NCBI GenBank assembly: GCA_937959395.1
Contig: CALGLR010000011.1
Coordinates: forward strand, 1 to 64,000
DNA: 64,000 bases
Source: an uncultured Flavobacteriaceae bacterium
GTDB lineage: Bacteria > Bacteroidota > Bacteroidia > Flavobacteriales > Flavobacteriaceae
Direction: 5' to 3'
Shown here: positions 55,801-62,640 of the stretch, in pieces
Position numbering within the stretch: position 1 is the first letter of the stretch
Layout: each line of letters opens with the position of its first letter
Made by a program: the position numbers and the translations under genes
The notes under the pieces: model-generated
Told to the model about the DNA's origin: nothing
The model's database searches: none
What the model saw: the letters and a program-made list of their open reading frames with translations, nothing else

Positions 55801-55988
55801 ATGAAAGTACTAAAGACGCTGCTACAAACTTCTTTTTTGATTATTTACCAAAAGGTGTTTTTGTATTCGAGTATGATTTAAGAGTTAATAATGCTGGAAA
55901 TATGAGTAATGGTATTACGACGATTCAAAGTATGTATGCTCCAGAATTTAGTAGCCATAGTGAAGGGATTAGAATTAAAGTAGACTAA
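49857..55988 (+). CDS. alpha-2-macroglobulin family protein
   Basis: A 2,043-residue secreted protein with a signal peptide (1-19, ending IAASQ) and no lipobox. Macroglobulin (MG) domains fill the first 1,100 residues (TDRSIYRPGQTLYFKSILMK is the typical MG start). The A2M domain follows (FFFPQLQTDKDGTVSFSFTT) and then an alpha-alpha toroid with the thioester motif Cys1502-Asn-Glu-Gln1505. Bacterial members trap proteases in the periplasm or at the surface. The motif reads CNEQ, not the common CGEQ or CLEQ, but both thioester residues are present. No pbpC gene is nearby. Two low-complexity parts near residues 1364-1375 and 1456-1475 look like in-frame repeat DNA. Confidence 0.92.
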   Translation: MTRSLLVLMLIFFANIAASQNDNYSKLWSEVEQFENQGLPKSALKVVQTIESKARSANHSSQIVKVLLFKSKLSLTLEEDAQLKIITDFKTEIDKSATPTKNLLQNVLANLYWQYFQQNRYKFYNRTKTESKVDPSDFRTWDLQTLFSEIHTYFDASLQNGLILQKTSLDPFDVIINKGEGSKLFRPTLYDFLSHNALNFYVTKEYNITKPAYKFEINDTNYLSNAKDYSTLQLISKDTASLEFKALKIYQDLIAFHLKDKNPIALTDVNIQRLKFVYENGRFTNKDKLLENAFKTESEAYDSNEVSALYNFELATLYTTQGNNYSTKKDAAIQWKLKEAIALCDRAITKFPESIGAKKCQRLKSQIEAPSLSIQSEAFLPIQKKAKLLLTYKNINALSFSIYKLSNDEYQNFIKIYRENEKEAFIEKLSVEKNWKTTLKNENDYQQHASEILISELLGGRYLITGKSLDLDTNFFAYTTIQITDIAVVEYNNGEKKQFQLINRNSGEPIANAKVKLHFKSRNKTNTEQKTSDLKGIITLSKVKERHYNLSMEVNHKNDTAYFDNYYLRNYYSNQEKTNSYYNSFLFTDRSIYRPGQTLYFKSILMKTEDNTSQVIANEKCEVILYNTNGETIKNQTFKTNEYGSIHGEFILPNGGLMGDYRIELKGEANYRSSSYFSVEEYKRPKFETKFKPVTETYKINDVITLKGEALAFAGSNITDAKVVYRVTRKVNYPHWYYWSRPNFFSEPQEIAHGETVTNNKGSFEIDFKAIPDQSVDKKGLPVFKYEVTADVTDINGETRSATTIVNVGYHALTAKITINETLDKTKKDHEIAIGTKNLNDEFVPATGVIKIYKLKAPKTVLRKRPWAAPDYQTYSETQFKAHFPHDAYKNEDQPENWEKGDLVFNETFDTNKSKTLKLGTIKKWYSGRYIVVLEGKDQFGQLVKDEAQTTLFKDVELFDNELFTIRASQDSYKPGDNAELTLGSSAETLFVTVVVEKDNKVIDEQIIKLNKNTKSISVPVTKDDVGGFVVHYSFSAFNGFNGGALPINVPYEKTNLEIETLTFRDRLKPGTDETWTFKIKGPKSDQVSAELLASMYDASLDQFKPHSWQFNPIQKPIYRSRTNRDAQRSFSINSFSVHRKNQNNYYEQPQQYDQLNWFGLYLGGGGNYAMKSRRRMGVGIEAAPMSIQVVEDNLELEESAVSSNAAYYGASLADSKNSSTNKDAFDEEETNTNKKESKSTAVQIRKNLQETAFFFPQLQTDKDGTVSFSFTTPEALTKWNLQLLAHTKSLESTTKSLETVTQKELMVIPNAPRFLREGDQIKISTKIANLSNKNLSGTATLQLFDALTGEDISKKLLSSSNNSLPQGEIPEAERKFNVDANGNTQATWQLTIPQNIQAVQYKIIAKSNTFSDGEQNALPVLTNRMLVTETLPMWVKSNETRTFTLDKLKNLTSATLSNQSGALSNQSGTLSNHKLTLEITSNPAWYAVQALPYLMEYPHDCNEQTFSRYYANALASHIANSNPRIQNVFNQWASQNALVSNLEKNEELKSILIQETPWLRDAQSESEQKKRIALLFDLNKMTNELAAANRKLVNSQMSSGAWSWFNGGRENRYITQHIITGFGHLNKLNVKTDQNTKMIEKAIRYLDNQFIKEYKDITKYDAKTDLTTNHLSHTQLHYLYMRSFFPQIKKSKEVNEIITYYHTQIKKYWLSRSLYAKGMMTLITRRLNDNTTASKILRSLKETSITSEELGMYWKENANSWYWYQAPIETQSLLIEAFSEIQKDTNTIDNLKIWLLKNKQTNRWKTTKATTDAVYALLLQGSDWLSVTDAVDVTIGNKTIEPKKLEAVKVEAGTGYYKTSWNTSEIKPEMASVEITKKGKGIAWGGLYWQYFEDLDKITSAETPLKLKKQLFLKSNTDKGEEITPITENTALKVGDLVRVRIELRNDRVMEFVHMKDMRAAGLEPINVLSQYKWQDGLGYYESTKDAATNFFFDYLPKGVFVFEYDLRVNNAGNMSNGITTIQSMYAPEFSSHSEGIRIKVD
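53946..53964. repeat. palindrome inside the alpha-2-macroglobulin gene
   Basis: TCTCTCCC (53946-53953) and GGGAGAGA (53957-53964) form a perfect 8-bp stem with a 3-nt loop. It is followed by CCAGAGGCAGAGAG. This is unlike the AT-rich coding sequence around it and like intergenic palindromes of Bacteroidota; it is read in frame as SLPQGEIPEAER, a stretch that lies between two domains. Confidence 0.6.
54213..54278 (+). repeat. 21-bp in-frame tandem repeat in the alpha-2-macroglobulin gene
   Basis: About 2.7 copies of a 21-bp unit encode LSNQSGA-LSNQSGT-LSNH. The DNA begins ACTTCGGCTACGCTCAG, close to ACTTCGACTTCGCTCAG at 56270-56286, a non-coding repeat in the gap downstream. So the tandem seems to come from the same kind of repeat. 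The GC content is higher than around it. Confidence 0.7.
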
Positions 55989-56123
55989 ATTTTCCATTAT
56001 ACAGCTATTCTGATGTAAAAATTATTTTAATAAAAATAGAAATTTTAATGAGAATCTTAGTGTTAGAACAGGTTTTATTATGAAGTTCTTAAATCCAACA
56101 TTAACGTCTTTAGTTCTTCAATC

Positions 56124-56156
56124 TTCTTGATTTTTTATTAAATAAAAAATCAAGAA
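56124..56156. terminator. 16-bp perfect AT-rich palindrome after alpha-2-macroglobulin
   Basis: Arms TTCTTGATTTTTTATT (56124-56139) and AATAAAAAATCAAGAA (56141-56156) are perfectly complementary with one base between. T-rich on both strands. It lies 136 bp after the macroglobulin stop and may act as a terminator, but it lacks a GC core. The 528-bp gap 55989-56516 otherwise holds repeat copy D, another hairpin and a promoter; no gene. Confidence 0.45.
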
Positions 56157-56188
56157 TTTTCAAACTTAATGCATACCTCTACATCATA

Positions 56189-56374
56189 ATACCATTTCTC
56201 ATTTGAAATAACCGTAATAAAACGTTCTTTTTTACTTTCTATTTTATTAAAAAAAGAAAACGTAACTATACTTCGACTTCGCTCAGTACAGGTTGCTACC
56301 TCTTATTTTTGTAATTCATATAAAGAAAAAAATAAGTGGTTTCTTTTACAATAATTTCAAACAAGAATTGGTAT
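56189..56374. repeat. palindromic MITE-like element, copy D, with insert
   Basis: A 186-bp element with imperfect terminal inverted repeats (starting ATACCATTTCT at 56189 and ending AGAATTGGTAT at 56374; about 22 of 28 positions pair). Its centre reads CGTAACTAT, then 24 bp starting ACTTCGACTTCGCTCAG (56270-56293), then TGCTACCTCTTATTTTTG, then TTCATATAAAG. Without those 24 bp it aligns with copy C, so they form an insertion or replacement. Confidence 0.7.
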
Positions 56375-56416
56375 AAACTTGAAAATCCCTGTCGTTTAAA
56401 TCGACCTCATATACGA

Positions 56417-56450
56417 GGTTTTTATGAGATTTATCTTTCTCATAAAAACC
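56417..56450. repeat. 13-bp perfect hairpin upstream of a lipoprotein gene
   Basis: GGTTTTTATGAGA (56417-56429) and TCTCATAAAAACC (56438-56450) pair perfectly around an 8-nt loop. A smaller palindrome (CCTCATATACGAGG) lies directly before it. It ends 33 bp before the -7 box of the next gene, so it could be an operator or the end of the preceding repeat region. Function unknown. Confidence 0.5.
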
Positions 56451-56483
56451 TAACAATCAAATTTTTAAATTACAAATCAGCGC

Positions 56484-56491
56484 TACTTTTG
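56484..56491 (+). promoter_or_regulatory. -7 promoter box for the 56517 lipoprotein
   Basis: TACTTTTG is an exact -7 match, 25 bases before the ATG. The -33 position reads TTT instead of TTG. Confidence 0.5.
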
Positions 56492-56516
56492 AAGAAATAT
56501 TTAAAACTTAATAATT

Positions 56517-57356
56517 ATGAAAATTACATTTAAAAAAACAAAAATTTATCTTTTAGCATTCATGGCATCTGTAGCGTTTTTACAAAGTTGTTCTAAAGAT
56601 GACAGTAATTCGGATCCTCAAACTGAAGAAATTTCAGAAATAAACTATGAGTATAGAGGTGTACTTTACAGTGAAGCTGATTTGGAAAAAGAAAATGAAA
56701 GCATTTTAACAAACTCATATCAAGTTTATAATGAAGAAGCACTAAAAATTTCTATTTTCGACACTGCTGAAGAAGCTGATAATTTTGCAGCATCAATATC
56801 TGATGAGGATTTTATTGATCCTGAAACTATAACACATAACAGGAGTAATAGCATGAAAGGTAACAGCATTCCTATCGAAGACATTTGCGATGGTCAGAAA
56901 TTCATGTCTTTTAATGCCAAACTTTTTGAAAACAAAAACCTTAAAGGGAAATTTTTATTATACATTAAAAATAATATCAATGTCACTAAAAAGGGAACTG
57001 TTAAAATAAAGTTACCAAAAAACTGGAAGAAAAGGATTTCTTCTTTAAAAATTAAACAAACTAGAGCTATAAAAATTACACCTGAAAATAATCCAACCAA
57101 TAGCTGTCAAAGGTTATTAGCAAATTTTGATCTTAATACAAAAAACAATAAAGCTATAGCTAATGGACCTATTGTAAGCGATGCTTTTGCTGATCTTATT
57201 ATTAATGGAGGTGATCCTAGCAATATAGATCCAAAAAAAGCTAGTACTCTTACAATAAAAGATCTAAGCAAGACAAGAGTATTTTCTCTACAAGAAAGCC
57301 CAACAGTAAATATAAATAATAAGTTAGTTTCTTTTGAAGTTACATCATTTTTATAA
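56517..57356 (+). CDS. lipoprotein of unknown function
   Basis: A 279-residue lipoprotein (signal peptide ending FLQSC, cysteine at about 25, followed by the acidic SKDDSNSD that favours surface export in Bacteroidota). The middle part is lysine-rich (KKGTVKIKLPKNWKKRISSL). I recognise no family. A single gene with its own promoter, ending at a two-sided palindromic terminator. Confidence 0.65.
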   Translation: MKITFKKTKIYLLAFMASVAFLQSCSKDDSNSDPQTEEISEINYEYRGVLYSEADLEKENESILTNSYQVYNEEALKISIFDTAEEADNFAASISDEDFIDPETITHNRSNSMKGNSIPIEDICDGQKFMSFNAKLFENKNLKGKFLLYIKNNINVTKKGTVKIKLPKNWKKRISSLKIKQTRAIKITPENNPTNSCQRLLANFDLNTKNNKAIANGPIVSDAFADLIINGGDPSNIDPKKASTLTIKDLSKTRVFSLQESPTVNINNKLVSFEVTSFL

Positions 57357-57379
57357 CTAGTGATTAATAATTTTTAATA

Positions 57380-57517
57380 AAAGAGGCTGTCTAAAAAGGT
57401 TCGTTTCGTTAACCTGAACTTGATTCAGGGTATCACAAAAGGCTAACAGATCCTATTGTGAGATTCTGAAATAAATATTAGAATAACGATTGTAAATCCT
57501 TTTCAGACAGCCTCTTT
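57380..57517. terminator. two-sided palindromic element between convergent genes
   Basis: Arms of 20 bp (57380-57399 and 57498-57517, core AGAGGCTGTCT/AGACAGCCTCT, 19 of 20 paired) enclose 98 bp and end in T-tracts on both strands. The interior has a further palindrome (CCTGAACTTGATTCAGG, 57413-57429). It sits between the lipoprotein (+) and metalloprotease (-) stops, so it probably ends transcription from both sides; its long loop is unlike a simple terminator and more like a terminator with repeat DNA inside. Confidence 0.65.
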
Positions 57518-57604
57518 TTTTAAAAAAATAATGCTTTTTTTCTCTGTAACTCGATCACACAACTTAAAGAAGTTCTTCAAATTGACTATAACATCATTTT
57601 TAAC

Positions 57605-59347
57605 TTACTTAATTATAATCTTTGATGTGTGGGTTTGATTGTTAGTTTTTACATTAAATAGGTATACGCCCTTCGCAAAAAAAGAAACATCTAATTTTTC
57701 ATGATTGCGACTAAATTCACCTTTACCAACCATAGCGCCTTGTAGGGTCATTATTTCATAATTCGCATCAATCAAATGATGCTTAATATTAATTTCTCCA
57801 TTGGTAGGGTTAGGATATATTTGAATAGTTTCATCATCAAAATCACTAACTGACAAAGATTTAGGAGGCACTTGTCCAGAAATAAAGTACTGCCCTAAAG
57901 ACCCATAATCAGAATAACCTTCACCAGAAACATCTCCAAACCCTACACCATCGACTTCTAAATAATAAATACCATCAGTAACAGTTTCACTTAATGTAGA
58001 AGCATCAAATCCATCTGCATCTGCATTTGCAATTTCTGTACCTGAAGCATCAAGTAATCTCACTTTCAAATCTAAATTTTGCGAATACTCATACTGATTA
58101 GCAGGTCTGACATCTAGGTCTATTGTTCCAGAGCCCACTTCCATTTTAAACAAATCTACATCTAATGTTTGTCCTATAATACCAAAATTTTCAGTCTCTA
58201 ATACTTGTCCATTATTTCCAATAAATAAATCAGTACTATTTGCTATATCATCACCATAATCATCTTCTCTATATCCTACGCCATTAGTTGAACCTGATAA
58301 TATACTAAGATCGTTTTCTTGATTATTCGCACCTGAATATTCTCCTTTGCTAAACTGAGAATAACCATTAGTTACTGTTCCCATTATCACACGATAAAAA
58401 CTATGCCCTGGATAATATTCAGCAGATGCATTTCCATCATGTCTTAACCCGAAAGTATGTCCTGCTTCATGAGAGCCTACATTTGCTGCTTTAACAGGCG
58501 ATTGTACAGGCCCTCCCATTTTTACCCAGCAAGGATTATCACTACCATCATTAAAAGAATTCAAAATAGCTACACCAGGATTATCAGGAAAAGTATTGTT
58601 ATATATAACCATTTGCCTAGAATTTCTATTTGCATTATCATATACACTTCTAGTTGTTGTGACATTTATATTAAACGGGGCATAATCTTCTGACACAATA
58701 TAAAAAACCTCTTCTATTTCTTCATTAGTTAAGCCAGCCGGCTCTGCATTAACAGTACCCCAAGATCCGCCTGACACATTTTCTCCATCAAAATCTAAAT
58801 ATAGAACCCCTGGAGCTCCTGGGAAGCTTTCTAATTCTGGTATTGCTTCTTTTCTCGAATTATAATCTCTTCTATACCTATGGTTTTCTTTTTGTGGTTC
58901 TAGCCCAGAAAAGGTATTCTCTATAATACAAACTTGGGAATGAATATCTACTTTCTCAATAAATACTTCTTTTTGTTCATTAGTAGAAATTAAATAAGCT
59001 TCATTATCATTATAAAATAATAGTTTTCCTTTTATTCCATTCTCATCACCTTTAAAAAAGAAAGTTGCATTTTGGAATCCATCTACTTTTCCAAAAAGGT
59101 AATACGCCCCTTCTTTGCAATCATTCGATTGAACATTAATAGTAAATGATTTTTGAGTTGTAACTTGTAAATTGAACTTTTGGTTTTTAGTTGATTTTAA
59201 ACGAGATTCAACAAAAGGTTTTACAACCTCTTCCAAACCTCCTAATTTATATAGGTTATTAGATTGTTGTGAATGGATTGTTGATATGTTACTTAATAAT
59301 AGTAAAAGCACTAGAATAGGCCTTAGAAACATTTTGATAAACTGCAT
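57605..59347 (-). CDS. T9SS-secreted metzincin metalloprotease
   Basis: A 580-residue protease. A signal peptide (about 1-26, ending STIHSQ) is followed by a propeptide-like region up to about 165, then the catalytic domain with the zinc motif H293-E-A-G-H297-T-F-G-L-R-H303-D, the HExxHxxGxxHD form of the metzincins; Met-turn probably in the MGTVTNGYSQFS stretch. A PPC-like beta domain follows (VDLFKMEVGSGTIDLDVRPA, then YYLEVDGVGFGDVSGEGYSD). The last 75 residues (IQIYPNPTNGEINIKHHLID to TSKIIIK) are a type A T9SS sorting domain. It should be exported to the surface or medium. All catalytic residues are present. Confidence 0.9.
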   Translation of the reverse strand: MQFIKMFLRPILVLLLLLSNISTIHSQQSNNLYKLGGLEEVVKPFVESRLKSTKNQKFNLQVTTQKSFTINVQSNDCKEGAYYLFGKVDGFQNATFFFKGDENGIKGKLLFYNDNEAYLISTNEQKEVFIEKVDIHSQVCIIENTFSGLEPQKENHRYRRDYNSRKEAIPELESFPGAPGVLYLDFDGENVSGGSWGTVNAEPAGLTNEEIEEVFYIVSEDYAPFNINVTTTRSVYDNANRNSRQMVIYNNTFPDNPGVAILNSFNDGSDNPCWVKMGGPVQSPVKAANVGSHEAGHTFGLRHDGNASAEYYPGHSFYRVIMGTVTNGYSQFSKGEYSGANNQENDLSILSGSTNGVGYREDDYGDDIANSTDLFIGNNGQVLETENFGIIGQTLDVDLFKMEVGSGTIDLDVRPANQYEYSQNLDLKVRLLDASGTEIANADADGFDASTLSETVTDGIYYLEVDGVGFGDVSGEGYSDYGSLGQYFISGQVPPKSLSVSDFDDETIQIYPNPTNGEINIKHHLIDANYEIMTLQGAMVGKGEFSRNHEKLDVSFFAKGVYLFNVKTNNQTHTSKIIIK

Positions 59348-59647
59348 AATAATGAGGGAATTAAATGAATTAATATTAAATATAGTGTTTTAAAAAAAAA
59401 TCACTATAGTATTGACTTTCAATTTATTAAACTCAAATATAGTATATATTTTTAATCTATCATAGTATTTCCAACAAGTTGTATTTCTGTTTGACACAAG
59501 AACTATTATTTATAGCATAGAAAAGTAGAATTACTGAAATATTGTAAAATCTAATGATGTTAGTTAATTTAGTTTAAGTCGACAAAGTTTAAAAAGAATT
59601 ATTATTTAATTCTTAAATTGAGAGTCATTAACCAAAACCAAATAATT
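59348..59647. other. 300-bp gap between divergent genes
   Basis: Very AT-rich DNA between the metalloprotease and DoxX starts. It should hold both promoters. On the minus strand TATATTTA, one base off the -7 consensus, lies close to the metalloprotease start, but I find no convincing -33. The plus-strand frame from the TTG at 59618 joins the DoxX gene; I take it as untranslated leader. No repeat element of the types seen elsewhere is visible. Confidence 0.5.
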
Positions 59648-60019
59648 ATGAATGCAAAAGTCTTTATGGTTCTAAGAATTCTTCTTGGAATTTTCGTTAT
59701 CGTTTTCGGAATTAATAAGTTCTTGAATTTTTTACCGATGCCAGAACTCTCTGCAGATGCAGGTGCTTATTTTGGAGCACTAATTAATTCTAAAACAATG
59801 ATTTTAGTCGCTTTAGTAGAAATTATTGCAGGACTAGCACTTATTTCAAACAAATATGGTGCTTTATTAGCAATTATTTTAATGAGCGTTTCTGTGAATG
59901 CAGTATTATTTCATGCGGTTTTAGACCCTGGAGGAATTGGGGGAGCTGCAGTATTGTTATTATTAAACATTGCTGTTTTAGTAGGTTATAAAGAGAAATA
60001 CATAGAATTATTGAGTTAA
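59648..60019 (+). CDS. DoxX-like small membrane protein
   Basis: A 123-residue protein with four hydrophobic segments and the DoxX-type start MNAKVFMVLRILLGIFVIVF-GINKFLNF, followed by LVALVEIIAGLALISNKYGA. DoxX-like proteins are found in redox or thiol stress complexes, but the role here is unknown. A TTG start 10 codons upstream is possible in frame; I chose the ATG because the family starts close to this point. Confidence 0.8.
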   Translation: MNAKVFMVLRILLGIFVIVFGINKFLNFLPMPELSADAGAYFGALINSKTMILVALVEIIAGLALISNKYGALLAIILMSVSVNAVLFHAVLDPGGIGGAAVLLLLNIAVLVGYKEKYIELLS

Positions 60020-60043
60020 TTAAATCGATTCAAAAAAACAGTA

Positions 60044-60523
60044 ATGAAATTTATATTTATATTTTTAATGTCTATACTAACTTCTTGTAATGATAATGAT
60101 GACAATACTAATAACAACGGTACTATAAATAACAATTCTAATCAAATTTTAGAAATTGTTAGTGTAACCACTTCTGGAAACAGTAATAATTATACTTTTA
60201 ATGTTGGTATTACTAGTCCAGATACTGGTTGCGAACAATATGCAAATTGGTGGGAAGTTATTACAGAAGATGGTGCTTTAGTTTATCGTAGAATTTTAGG
60301 CCATAGTCATGTAAATGAGCAGCCATTTATCCGTTCTGGTGGATCTGTAACTATTTCTGAAGATCAAATTGTAATTATTAGAGCGCATATGAATAATTCA
60401 GGTTATGGTGGTAAAGCATTTAAAGGGTCTGTTTCTTCAGGCTTTTCTAAAATTACACTTCAAAATGACTTTGCGTTAGAATTAGCTGAATTAGAACCAC
60501 AACCTAATGGTTGCGCTTTTTAA
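60044..60523 (+). CDS. small lipoprotein of unknown function
   Basis: A 159-residue lipoprotein (MKFIFIFLMSILTSC, cysteine 15), then an Asn/Asp-rich linker (NDNDDNTNNNGTINNNSN) and a beta-rich domain with CEQYANWWEVITEDGALVYR and SHVNEQPFIRSGGSVTISED. Cys63 or thereabouts and a C-terminal Cys (NGCAF) could form a disulfide. No family recognised. It lies 24 bp after the DoxX-like gene, probably in the same transcript. Confidence 0.7.
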   Translation: MKFIFIFLMSILTSCNDNDDNTNNNGTINNNSNQILEIVSVTTSGNSNNYTFNVGITSPDTGCEQYANWWEVITEDGALVYRRILGHSHVNEQPFIRSGGSVTISEDQIVIIRAHMNNSGYGGKAFKGSVSSGFSKITLQNDFALELAELEPQPNGCAF

Positions 60524-60630
60524 TTCTAAAATTACACCTACATTATTCTGCAAATTATAATGATATTAAAAATGAAAATTTTATACTATTTAGAGTAAAA
60601 AAAGTTAAATAATTTATAAATACACCTCTT

Positions 60631-60685
60631 TTAATGTATAAAATGAAAAATAACACACAAAATTAGTCTTCATTTTACACATTAA
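60631..60685. repeat. 17-bp inverted repeat in a 302-bp gap
   Basis: Arms 60631-60647 and 60669-60685 (TTAATGTATAAAATGAA / TTCATTTTACACATTAA) pair at 16 of 17 positions with a 21-nt loop. It lies 108 bp after the small lipoprotein and 110 bp before the next promoter box. No T-tract follows on the plus strand. It could be an mRNA 3' structure or a regulator site. The rest of the gap 60524-60825 holds only the promoter box at 60795. Confidence 0.55.
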
Positions 60686-60794
60686 ACAATCCGAAAATCG
60701 TAGTAAACAAACCTCTTATCGAATAACTAGTCATTTACAGGTTGTAACTTACAAGCATGTTAACTTTTAACATCGAATTATCCTTTAGAGTAAG

Positions 60795-60802
60795 TAAATT
60801 TG
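60795..60802 (+). promoter_or_regulatory. -7 promoter box for the lamin-tail/nuclease gene
   Basis: TAAATTTG is an exact -7 match, 23 bases before the ATG. The expected -33 TTG is missing. The likely leader contains a small inverted repeat (TGTTG ... CAACA, about 60801-60818). Confidence 0.5.
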
Positions 60803-60825
60803 TTGATAAATAACAACATACTGCT

Positions 60826-62604
60826 ATGAAAACAACTACTCCCTTTGCAAAAAACACGCTTCTTTTATTTTTATTTTTTATATTAAGCCTGCATGTACAA
60901 TCACAAATTATTATAAATGAAATCCATGCAGACCCCGCAACTGGAATTGAAGGAGATGCTAATGGAGATGGAATTAGAGATGCCTCACAAGATGAATTTG
61001 TAGAACTATACAACACAAGTTCCAACTCAATAAATCTTGCAGGATGGACTATTTCAGATGAATTTGGAGTACGTCATACCTTTGCTGCGACTACAACTAT
61101 TCCTCCTCAAGGTACGATAGTAGTATTTGGTGGCGGTACACCTAATGGTGATTTTGGAGATTCTAAAATAAGAACGGCAATCTCTGGTTCGCTAGGGTTT
61201 TCTAATGCTGGAGATACTGTAATATTAAAAAATGATAATGATGTAGAAGTTGCTTCTTACGAATACAATAATGAAGCTAGCGACAATCAATCTATTACAA
61301 GAAGTCCAGATATTACTGGAGACTTCACGAAACACCTTACAGCTACAAATGGAAGCTTAAGATTCTCTCCAGGAACAAAAATAGATGGAAGTAACTTTCC
61401 AGGAAATGATGGTAATGATGATCCTGATCCTGTAGCAGGAGGTTTAAAAGTAGTAACATGGAATGTTGAATGGTTTGGGAACACTACAAATGGACCATCT
61501 CCAGAAAACACACAAAAACAACGTGTAAAAACAATTATTCAAACTATAGATGCCGATATTTTTGCACTACAAGAAATAGCAGATGAAAATTTAATGACTG
61601 AATTAGTTGATGAACTACCAGAATATGAATGGTCATTCTCAATATATACTTCTGGTTCAGGCAATAACTCTCCAGGAGTTTCTCAAAAAGTTGCTTTCAT
61701 ATACAAACCTGCCAGAATAACAAATGTCTCTTTTGAAGGTTTACTTCTTGATTTAAGCCCTAAATATAATGGTGGCAATACTGATGAAATTTCTGATTAT
61801 CCAACGAGTCCCTCTCAATTTTGGTCGAGCGGAAGAATGCCTTACATGTTATCTGCTACGGCATTAATTAATGGATTTTCTGAAGATATTAAAGTGATTA
61901 ATATTCATGCTAAAGCAGGAAGTAATAATGGTCCAATTAGAAGAGCCTATGATGTTGAAAAATTAAAAGAATATATAGATACAGACCTAGGTAATGAAAA
62001 TGTTATCCTCTTAGGGGATTATAACGATAATACAAAAAACGGAAGTTCTACTTACGATGATTATATTTTTGATACCGCTAGTAATCCTGGAAATGACCTC
62101 GGGTATTATGAAATAGTAACTAGGCCTCTAGATCTTGCAGGAGAAAACACATTTGTTGGAAACAATCGTTTTATCGATCATATTACAATAACTGATGAAT
62201 TAACTGATAATTTCATACCTGGCTCAGTAAAAGTGCATAAAGAATTCGTAGGGTCTGATTATACAGATACAACTTCAGATCACATCCCGGTATCGGCAAG
62301 GTTTACTTTCGATTCTACTTTAGGAACTGACGATGTTAAAATAACGAACGCACTTAGTTTAAAAGATCAAATTCTTGTTTATCCTAATCCAACTAATGGG
62401 CCAATAAATGTCTTGATTAAAACGTTAACTAAAGATGATTTAAATTATTTCATTTATGATATAAAAGGCGCTATAATTTCGGAAGGCGTATTAGAAACAG
62501 GAAAAAAACAACAATTAAACACGAATCTAAATGCAGCTGGAGTGTACACTTTAAAAATCGTATCTCCTCAAGAAGTTGTAGTTAAAAAAATTATTCGTTA
62601 TTAA
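60826..62604 (+). CDS. T9SS-secreted lamin-tail/endonuclease-exonuclease-phosphatase protein
   Basis: A 592-residue secreted protein. The signal peptide covers about 1-26 (ending HVQSQ). A lamin-tail domain is at about 27-125 (IIINEIHADPATGIEGDANG, FVELYNTSSNSINLAGWTIS). An endonuclease/exonuclease/phosphatase domain spans about 205-500, with VTWNVEWFG, IFALQEIADE (catalytic Glu), VINIHAKAG, ILLGDYND and the final TSDHIPVSARF (catalytic Asp-His). The end (ILVYPNPTNGPINVLIKTLT to KKIIRY) is a T9SS type A sorting domain. It is probably an extracellular nuclease or phosphodiesterase; substrate not proven. Confidence 0.88.
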   Translation: MKTTTPFAKNTLLLFLFFILSLHVQSQIIINEIHADPATGIEGDANGDGIRDASQDEFVELYNTSSNSINLAGWTISDEFGVRHTFAATTTIPPQGTIVVFGGGTPNGDFGDSKIRTAISGSLGFSNAGDTVILKNDNDVEVASYEYNNEASDNQSITRSPDITGDFTKHLTATNGSLRFSPGTKIDGSNFPGNDGNDDPDPVAGGLKVVTWNVEWFGNTTNGPSPENTQKQRVKTIIQTIDADIFALQEIADENLMTELVDELPEYEWSFSIYTSGSGNNSPGVSQKVAFIYKPARITNVSFEGLLLDLSPKYNGGNTDEISDYPTSPSQFWSSGRMPYMLSATALINGFSEDIKVINIHAKAGSNNGPIRRAYDVEKLKEYIDTDLGNENVILLGDYNDNTKNGSSTYDDYIFDTASNPGNDLGYYEIVTRPLDLAGENTFVGNNRFIDHITITDELTDNFIPGSVKVHKEFVGSDYTDTTSDHIPVSARFTFDSTLGTDDVKITNALSLKDQILVYPNPTNGPINVLIKTLTKDDLNYFIYDIKGAIISEGVLETGKKQQLNTNLNAAGVYTLKIVSPQEVVVKKIIRY

Positions 62605-62640
62605 ATTATAAGAATTCAATTGTAACTTAATGAATCAAAA

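Noticed and set aside
56336-56533. 65-codon plus-strand open frame before the 56517 lipoprotein
   Set aside because: It starts inside MITE-like copy D, crosses two palindromes and the promoter box, and has no recognisable sequence.
60826-61200. Lamin-tail domain as a sign of eukaryotic contamination or transfer
   Set aside because: LTD domains are common in secreted bacterial proteins, and the T9SS sorting domain at the end shows that this is a native Bacteroidota gene.
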